Assembly (NCBI GenBank): GCA_030248135.1
Contig: JASANC010003703.1
Span: 78,078-142,077 of the forward strand
Source: Theristus sp. LFF4_11
Lineage: Eukaryota; Nematoda; Chromadorea; Monhysterida; Xyalidae
Direction of reading: 5' to 3'
Length of the DNA stretch: 64,000 bases
Shown: positions 56,525 to 64,000 of the stretch, piece by piece
How the letters are laid out: each line of letters starts with the position of its first letter
Position numbering within the stretch: the stretch's first letter is position 1
Notes under the pieces: generated by a model
Told to the model about the DNA's origin: nothing
The model's input: only the letters and a program-made list of their open reading frames with translations
The model's database searches: none
Program-made: the position numbers and the translations under genes

Positions 56525-56860
56525 CACTTAGGATTAGGATTAGGTTTAGGATTAGGAACCTACAACGACTTCATTAGGATTAGGATTGGGCTTAGGATCA
56601 GGAACCTACAACGACTTCATTGAAACCGAACTAAAACAACAAAACAGACTGTAAACTTGGCTTTGGTTTAGTAATGTAATGGCTGGTGCTTCTTTTTTAA
56701 AACGCACGCGCACCTCGCATCCGCATGCTCGTGCTCATGATCCACTAGCGCGCGTGCACACGCTCCGGCCTTTCTGAAAAGGCTTGGCTTAGGTTAGGAT
56801 CAGGTTAGGATCAAGTTAGGCTGAGGATTAGGCTTTAGGATTAGGATTAAAATTAGGTCC
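56525..56860 (+). repeat. Degenerate TTAGG-like interstitial repeats
   Basis: Two clusters (56525-56605 and 56783-56855) of TTAGGAT, TTAGGTT and TTAGGCT variants, including TTAGGATTAGGATTAGG. Within the first cluster a larger unit ending CCTACAACGACTTCATT is repeated twice. Confidence 0.75.
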
Positions 56861-57985
56861 GTTTAAACAATGTCCGACAACGAGCGTGTCGGTTTTTAGA
56901 AAAGAAGGGCCACCAACGTGCTGCTACATCCTTCAAATGGAACGGAACAAACTGAACATGATGTTTCAGTTTTCCTTGATCAGGGAATACAGGTAAATCG
57001 GACTGAGACTAGGATTAAAACTTCGCACGGTTTTTCCCGCTTTTGATTTGGTTCTTCGCTCGCTTCCGTTCTTGTTTGCTTTTAAATTTCATCGCGATTG
57101 GAACAAATTGGATTTGGATCTGGTTTGAAAAATCAATTTTGTGACAAAATTTCACAAAATTCACTTTGCTCTTTTCGTCGGGTGAAGTCAGCGGACGGAT
57201 TCCATCGACCACACAAACCGCATTCCCATTTCAAATGTCGATCATAAAAATAAAACCTGTTGATTCGAAATTGACAAACAAATGGCGAATAAATAACAGA
57301 CAAATATGAGGAACAATTCAAACTTTATGTGAACGTGGAGAATGAGCATTGTTTCTGGCAGTGTGTTTGTTGTTTGATGATCCTGCCGATTCAATGTTTG
57401 TTTTTCAATCACAAAAAAACAAAATCGATTTTGAAAAGCTGATGCTGAACTTGGAACTAAAAATAAACGATGGTCAACCTCAACGAATTCCAAAAATTGG
57501 GCAAATGGCAAGCTGAATTGGATTGCAATCGGCGGTTTGTATTTTCCCTTTGTTCATCTCAACGTGGACGGGCAAGAAAGAAGGTTTGCTTTTTGCTCTC
57601 TTGGGCCTTTTGTGTTTTTTCTGAATCACTGTCAAAGCGACATGAGCATTGCAGTGTTGTAAAGTACAGGTGAGCCAAAAGGAACTCATTGGTGTTCGGC
57701 ATTTGTGAAGAATAGCGGGTTTTTGAAAAACGCGTCCAAAATCACGGGTCGTTTTCTGCTCGCCCGCAAAATCACGGTGCAAAATGGCGGGTTTTTGAAA
57801 CACGCGTGCGTTGTGATCATTGATGCTGAACTGAGTGGGCTCAGGTGTTTGCCAAAATTTGTGCTTGCTTCCTTTCAATTTCAGACAAATCCAAAAATGC
57901 CATCACAAAAAAGCTTGTCTAAAAACTGAAGTTTTCATTTGAGTTTGTCAGAAAGACTTGCTTAAAGGACCTAAAGCACAACGTC
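56861..57985. other. No supportable gene
   Basis: Short frames only. A motif GCGGGTTTTTGAAA-ACGCGT occurs twice (about 57716 and 57789). Confidence 0.4.
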
Positions 57986-57989
57986 GGAA

Positions 57990-58368
57990 GTCCAAAATTT
58001 TGGTTCGAATTTCGGAAAGTTCAACCTAAATTTTCTTTGACATTACCAGCCAAGGTGCCATTTCACTTCTCATTGTGATTTATAAGCGTTCGAGCTGTAC
58101 CGTCTACAAGCGCTACTTTGTTTAGTTGCTAGTTCGTGTCGTGTCGTGACGTCATCGTCATAATTTATTGAATTTCACGGCGGTAAGCTATTTTTCAGTT
58201 GATTTGGGGAATAATTAGTGTCGTTATTAAAGTCAAAACGCAAAGAGGCATGATATCGGTTTCGAAAAGAGGTAAATGAGGTCGCCGAAACAAAGTCTGG
58301 AAACAAAGCCGCCTGCACATCAAATTCTTCTGACTGCCTGACTGATTTGGCACAATTTTGATTTTCCA
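57990..58368. mobile_element. Old, truncated relative of the hAT-type element
   Basis: Shares the middle of the two hAT elements in order: GAAAGTTCAAC, AGCGCTAC-TTGT, TCGTGTCGTGTCG, AATTTCA-GGCGGTA, AAAGAGG-GGCATG. Both ends are gone; the right side stops exactly where the second foldback element begins. Confidence 0.7.
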
Positions 58369-58834
58369 CAAATCAAAAAGTTTCCGTGGTAACCAACAAC
58401 GTAGAGTTTGAATTTGACCTTTATTTTTTAAAAAAATACAAGAATATAGCAGTTAAATAACTAAAATCGTGACGATTTCGGGCGAATCGGTCGTGGAAAA
58501 TGGCGAAGTCGGTCCAGAAACGAAAAACAAGAAAAAGGTGTTATCCAGGGTAATTCAATGCGCTGATCACGAATTTTGGGTTAGTTTTTTATGTGAGCAA
58601 CTCTAGATACTGAATCGTGACGATTTAGGGCGAATCGGCCGTGAAAATTGGCGAAATCGGTCCAAAAACAAAAAATAGGGAAATTGTCTGTCCGTAGGAA
58701 TTCAATGCGCTGATCACGGATTTTAGGTTGGTTTTCTTACTTGCGCATCTCCAAATGCTGAATCGTGACGATTTCGGGCGAATCGGCCATGGAAATTGGC
58801 GAAATCGGTCCAAAAAAATAAATAAAACTGTGCT

Positions 58835-59629
58835 GTCCAGGGTAGGGTTGGCATGGTAAAAATACCGGTTTTTTACCGGTAAAAAACACGTATTTATACG
58901 CGTTTTTTTACCAGGGCAAAAATTGGTGCCTTGAAAAAAACTGGAAAAGACCGTTTTTGTATTTTTCCGTTTTTTTTGTATTTTTCCGGTTTTTTTCAAT
59001 TTCGGACCCTGAGTTTTTATATCATTTTTGATGAGAAAATGAGAAAATCTGTGACCAAGAAAAATATGATGACGAAATTGACACTGATGTTTTGAAAGAA
59101 CTGTTAAGCGAGGTGCAGAAGCTGGAGCTGCCGAGCTGAGCTGAAAGTTTCAAAAATTCCAAATGTCGCTCAGAATTGTCTTTCTTACACAATTACTGAT
59201 TTGTTTTCTTTTTGATCTGAACTGACTCTAAATTCGGTTTAATTGCGTTATTGTAGCAAATTGTGTTCGTCTATTGTGACCAAAGACTGTCCGGTGAAAA
59301 CGCTGTGGTTTTTTTCCTGTGTAATTGGTGGAATATAAACGATTGAGCAAAAGATGATGTTCGATTTATTGCTGACCTTTTGGGTTTTCAGGACCAAACA
59401 TAATTTATTTTCTTTGTTGGTGCAGGATATTTTGAACAAAGCATTCTGAAAGCTGTTTTCACAATACCTGGTTCAAGTTTAAAGTCGGCTGCGAAAAATA
59501 TGTGGGTTTTTACAACTTTTTGGCTTTAGTTTTTTTTTTCGGTAAAATTACCGTAATTTTACCGGTAAAAATACAGGTTTTTTTACCACGATTTGAAAAA
59601 AACGGTATTTTGCCAACCCTAGTCCAGGG
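58835..59629. mobile_element. Second hAT-type family, 779-bp element with 8-bp target duplication
   Basis: Element 58843-59621 begins TAGGGTTGGCATGGTAAAAA and ends TTTTGCCAACCCTA, flanked by GTCCAGGG at 58835-58842 and 59622-59629. Both subterminal regions are rich in TTTTTACCGGTAAAA-type palindromes. Unrelated inside to the 54-56 kb pair. It interrupts a foldback arm. Confidence 0.93.
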
Positions 59630-60092
59630 TAATTCATTGCGCTGATCACGGCTTTTCGGTCAGTATTTTTATGTGAGCAATTCTGGCAGGTACTGAATCG
59701 TGACGATTTGGGGCGAATCGGCCGTGGAAATAGCATGGGTCAATTTGGTCCAAAACGAAAAACAAAAACCTGGGTTGTCCGGTGTTATTCAGTGCACTGA
59801 TGCCGAATATAAAGTTTATGAAAATGTGTGCCCCACGAATTGTGAATTTGCTCCGCCCATTGCGGCTTATGTAAAAGTCAGAATATTATCTAAAAATGCG
59901 GGAGACGCATGAAAAAGGCAGAATATAGGCTTGTGTAAGCAGTGAGAAACTTGGCTCGACAACTCTTTTCAAGTCTCCGATGTGGTACACACGGATACAA
60001 GTACATAAAAGCCATATTTTTTGCGCCGTTTATTCATTATTTCGGTTGCACATGCAACCCTCGTACTTTGTAGAAAAACGAAAATTTCACAT

Positions 60093-60220
60093 TTGCGGTA
60101 TTTTAGGCTTTTAGCGACCACCAAAACCACTAATTCAGCGATAGGACTTTAGATCGTTGCGGTATTTTAGGCTTTTAGCGACCACCAAAACCACTAATTC
60201 AGCGATAGGACTTTAGATCG
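60093..60220. repeat. 64-bp tandem duplication, identical copies
   Basis: Units at 60093-60156 and 60157-60220 are identical by eye (TTGCGGTATTTTAGGC...CTTTAGATCG). At the centre of foldback copy 2. Confidence 0.92.
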
Positions 60221-61308
60221 CTAACACTGGTTTGCCCAGGTGAAAGTGCATCGCAGAGGCATTGGCGAACGCAATGTCTTGAAAATGTGTACCGTGTGTA
60301 CCACATCGTAAACTTGAAAAGAGTTGTCGAGCCAAGTTTTTCACTGCTTACACAAAACCATATTCCTTCTTTTATATGCGTCTCCCGCATTTTCAGATAA
60401 TATTCTGACTTTTACATAAGCCCCAAAGGTTGGACCAAGTTCACAATACGTTGGTCACATATTCTTCTAAACCCCGGACAGCTCAGGTTTTTCATTTTTC
60501 GTTTCTTAGGCCGATTTTGTCCATGCTATTTCTACAGCCGATTCGCCCAAAATCGTCACGATTCAGTACCTAGAATTGCTCACATAAGAAAACTGACCCA
60601 AAAGCCGTAATCAGCGCAATGAATTGCCCTGGACAACACAGTTATCTTGTTTTTTGCTTTTGGACCGATTTTGCCAATTTCCACGGCGATTCGCCAGAAA
60701 TCGTCACGATTCAGTATCTAGAGTTGCTCACATAAAGAAACTAACCCAAAATCCGTGATCAGCGCATTGAATTACCCTGGAAAACACTCTTTTCTTGTTT
60801 TTAGTTTCTGGACCGATTTCGCCAATGTCCACGGCCTTTTCGCCCGAAATCGTCACGATTCAGTATCTAGAGTTGTTCTCATAAGAAACCTAACCCAAAA
60901 TCCGTGATCAGCGCATTGAATTACCCTGGAAAAACACAGTTTTCTTGCTTTTCACTTCTGGACCGATTTCGCCAATTTCCACGGCCGATTCGCTCGAAAT
61001 CGTCACGATTCAGTATCTAGAGTTGTTCTCATAAGAAACCTAACCCAAAATCCGTGATCAGCGCATTGAATTACCCTGGAAAAACACAGTTTTCTTGCTT
61101 TTCACTTCTGGTCCGATTTCGCCAATTTCCACGGCCGATTCGCTCGAAATCGTCACGATTCAGTATCTAGAGTTGCTCACGTAAGAAAACTAACCCAAAA
61201 TCCGTGATCAGCGCATTGAATTCTTACGGACTAGACTTTTTTCCTATTTTTCGTACCTCAGACAAAATTTGTAAGAGTGAAAAACTGATACCCAGTCAAA
61301 ATGTTCAC

Positions 61309-61367
61309 CCATATAATGCGTGATGCGCTGTCCGCTCGCTTCGCTCGCTCGCGCATCCGCATGATTA
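61309..61367. repeat. Short GC-rich hairpin repeat, copy 3
   Basis: Nearly identical to 44997-45050 with the centre CGCTCGCTTCGCTCGCTCGC, just outside the foldback element. Confidence 0.75.
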
Positions 61368-61385
61368 CACAGCTATGCGTTGCTC

Positions 61386-61456
61386 CCAACTATTAGGGAT
61401 GGATCCGGCAAATTTGCCGGTATCCGGACGGAACCGGCTCCATCCCTACCAACTAT
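61386..61456. mobile_element. 55-bp hAT-like micro-element with perfect 8-bp target duplication
   Basis: 61394-61448 begins TAGGGATGGATCCGG and ends CCGGCTCCATCCCTA, flanked by CCAACTAT at 61386-61393 and 61449-61456. The inside is only inverted-repeat and CCGG-rich sequence (GGCAAATTTGCCGG). Inserted in a SINE copy. Confidence 0.88.
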
Positions 61457-61622
61457 AGCGACCGCAGGCCACCGAAACCAAAATCGAGCTATGATCACTG
61501 GTGCCCCAGGACAAAGCGGGGCTTAGAGGCTGTCCCCCTCACGTGGCGAGGGTATTCTTTCCACGGGATAGTGAGTTTTCCATTCCCCAAACTCTCCGGA
61601 GTTTGGTACCTTCGGGTTTCCG
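61449..61622 (+). mobile_element. SINE copy 2 (body and 3' end)
   Basis: TATAGCGACCGCAGGCCACC through GGAGTTTGGTACCTTCGGGT matches 52590-52765 with about 10-15% changes. Its 5' part is interrupted by the micro-element at 61394 and is hardly recognisable beyond it. Confidence 0.8.
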
Positions 61623-61639
61623 GAATTGGTGGGGGGGGG

Positions 61640-63690
61640 GCGTGCTTCAATCATTAAAAAACTGGCGAAATTGAGCCAACTTACCTGAGCCACCTGCAAC
61701 AACACAGTTACTGTTGTGTCGCCATTTGTGTCGATCCAAGTTCAATGGGAGCGGGGATTCCTAGCAGTCAAGTTCAGAAAGTGATCGGAATTATTGATTG
61801 CACCAATTGCGGTTGAGATAATCTTGTTGCTGAGCAAATGATGTTAGATTTGTTTATGATTGAAAAAACGAGCGTCGAATTGGCAGGATCCAAAAATCAT
61901 AGTCACTGCTCAATCTGACACTCATTATTCATATCATATTCATTTATGTCAATCACTTCAATTGAATATTGAATGCCAGCCAATTGCCAATGCAGTTTTT
62001 GCCATGCCAATACCAAAGAATCCGATCCGTTGACTGACTGACTTTTGACTGGACATTGGAATAATCGAAAATCACTGGACGTCGTCGTCGTCGTCGCAGG
62101 CGTTACACAGATCTTGATCTACTCACTGTTTTATTCAATTGCCAACCAATTCATTCTTGAAATGGGGATGATTAAACAAGTGAACCAACAAAAAACTCAA
62201 TCTGAACAACCTGAGTCGTCGTCGCTTCGTTTTATTTTCACTTTCACCACCACACACAACGGTTTATATTTTGATTGGATTTAAATTTTTCATTCAAATT
62301 CAACTCTTGAACCAAGAAACTACAAAAAACTCAAAACAAACGCCCTTTTCTTTTCCTTTCTTCTTTTTTCATTTTGATTAGCATTTGTCTGCTTCCTTTA
62401 AAAAAATGTTACTCGACATTCTCCCACATTTGAAGGTTGTAGGGCAACCGGCAACCAATGGTTGGCCTAGTAGTCTAAACTACCGTAACCTGAAAAGTCC
62501 ATTTCAAATTTCTTTTTATTTAAAAAGTTTAAAAAACGCTTTTGTTGACAAAAATGGTGATTTAGATTTATCAGTGAACGACGGGAAGAAAAATGTCAGG
62601 AACGAAAACGTGTGAATTTCGTACAGCGACGCCGACGGAACGGCCTACCATGGCAACGCTTTGAATGCGGCAATGCAGTCACGAGCAGAAAATGGAAGAC
62701 ATACACACACACTTTTGCTTTCGACTTCTCCACAATCTCTATTTTTAAACAAGTTGGAACGACCAAAGAAATCCAAAAAACTCACGTTCCAGACAAAACA
62801 CAAGCCGCCCAGCACATTATGGATTCGGTGCAACGATGACAGATGGATTGCCGATTTACAATTGACATTGGTGAATCAGTTCGCTTCGCATATTTCAGAA
62901 ACCAGAACAGAAACCAGTCTTCCAAATGAGACAAAAAAATGAATGCGGCGATACACGTGCAAACACACCACACAAACACGAAACATGTGAGTGCGACACA
63001 AGCAAAAAATTATGAATCATTCAATCAAACACCAGCACACGCAGTTATATTACCGACAATTTGTTTTGCTGAAGCAAAAAGAACAAATATTGAGCCTCAA
63101 AAAACTTTTTGAAAAAGGTTTTTCTCAGAACTCCGCAAGTCTTTCAACAACGAGTAAAACATTTGAACAATTAAATATGGTCATTTTTATTTGACTGATT
63201 ATCAATCAATCAATCACAGCAATATGAATGTCAGGAGCATGACATAACGATGAACGCCGAAATCGGCAACACACTTTAGTTCTCGGTGGGGGTTTATTTT
63301 CAAGAAAGGCAGGTGGTCCAACATAACCAGGCGCGGTCAAAGCACGTCCTGAACCAAATTTTAGGTGAAACCAAATTATAAAGGCCTGCTCCGACTGGGT
63401 TTGCTTCTCTCAAACGTCCAACCGACCTGCTCCAACTGGGGCAGGTATGATAAAATCGGTTCTTTTGGTTTTTCGCTGCCTGCTCTGTCACGCCTTTGAA
63501 CAGCAGAATCTATCAACGCAACAGCCAACACCACATCGACGTCAGTCGGTGGGGCGGCGGCCCGTCGTCGACATCGACATTTCTGAAAAACTGAGCTATT
63601 CAGCTTCGCTACAACAATTTGTGAAACGAAACACATAAATTGCACTGTCCTGTCCTGGCATCGCCAATGGCCACTTGTCGCTGTCGCGGA
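61640..63690. other. No supportable gene
   Basis: A short GC-richer stretch at 62620-62690 could be an exon but has no family or borders I trust. An AATAAA on the minus strand (TTTATT at about 63292) could serve the minus-strand gene at the right edge. Confidence 0.4.
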
Positions 63691-64000
63691 TCAAGTGGTG
63701 TTTCTAGCTGTCTTCAACTCTTCACCCTTGGTGTCTTTCCTCAGAAGATTGTCATTGTCAAGCTCCCGGAATTGTTCGATCAACCCGATCTACAAAAACA
63801 AGAATCACGGAGATTAGCAACCCAGCACAATTCATCAATCACTGTGCTGGCACAAAACACAGCCAATCAGCGAGTTGCTCACTCAAGTTGCCAAACAAAA
63901 CCCACTCACACCTTGCCTCCAAGCAGCTTGATGTTCAGCGTCACAACAAACTGCGCCGCGGTGATGAAACCACAAAAAATAATCAGCCGAAAAAACCTCT
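63691..64000 (-). CDS. Last two exons of an unrecognised membrane protein (partial)
   Basis: Exon 64000-63912 (open at the window edge) reads RFFRLIIFCGFITAAQFVVT then LNIKLLGGK, a membrane helix with a basic flank, and ends at AAG|GTGTGAG. The last exon 63789-63691 starts after TTTTTGTAG and reads IGLIEQFRELDNDNLLRKDT then a charged tail ending ARNTT and TGA. The join is phase 0. Only 61 residues are visible. The pattern (final membrane helix followed by a short charged tail) suggests a small multi-pass or tail-anchored protein. I do not recognise the family. Confidence 0.7.

Larger units (their letters stand above)
58369..61255. mobile_element. Foldback element, copy 2, with both arms
   Basis: The left arm (58369-59765, interrupted by an hAT insertion) carries the 148-bp units in reverse; the inner inverted repeats are at 59865-60030 and 60285-60425; the right arm (60430-61255) has about five forward 148-bp units. 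The left tip CAAATCAAAAAGTTTC is the complement of the right tip of copy 1, defining the element end. Between the inner repeats lie two 64-bp tandem copies. Confidence 0.75.

Overview
The window looks like invertebrate animal nuclear DNA. It is AT-rich with long, repeat-filled introns, spliceosomal genes with GC-rich coding exons, a CR1/Jockey-type non-LTR retrotransposon, several hAT- and mariner-type short elements, and interstitial TTAGG-like blocks. A nematode or related animal is my best guess; the species cannot be named from the sequence.

Layout. 1-346 (+) is the last exon of an unrecognised one-pass membrane protein. 4376-25187 (+) is a polo-like kinase gene (PLK1/2/3 class) that I rebuilt exon by exon: a 55-codon candidate first exon, a 2.6-kb near-perfect palindrome in the first intron, a 7.9-kb second intron, six kinase exons, a roughly 540-residue Gln/Pro/Ser-rich linker, and five polo-box exons. 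28313-29556 (-) is a two-exon TAL/NHLH-like bHLH factor. 30.6-44.8 kb is transposon and satellite territory: a mariner-type MITE, a duplicated block, G-run repeats, a near-intact LINE (35.4-39.7 kb, minus strand), a 367-bp tandem repeat and a 287-bp satellite. 45.6-45.8 kb holds an orphan exon of a molybdenum cofactor sulfurase. 46.6-48.6 and 58.4-61.3 kb hold two foldback elements with 148-bp tandem repeats in their arms. 50231-54053 (-) is a complete six-exon centromeric histone H3 (CENP-A/cenH3) gene whose splice phases all agree. 54.2-55.9 kb has two hAT MITEs with perfect 8-bp target duplications. At the right edge (63691-64000, -) are the last two exons of another membrane protein.

The recognisable host genes are a mitotic kinase, a centromere histone and a bHLH regulator. 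They are independent transcription units, not an operon. The best leads are the cenH3 gene with its long acidic tail, the single in-frame UAG that separates ORF1 from an AUG-less ORF2 in the LINE, the giant palindrome inside the PLK gene, and a 55-bp hAT-like micro-insertion with a perfect 8-bp target duplication. All calls come from reading the sequence by eye; no alignment or database search was run.
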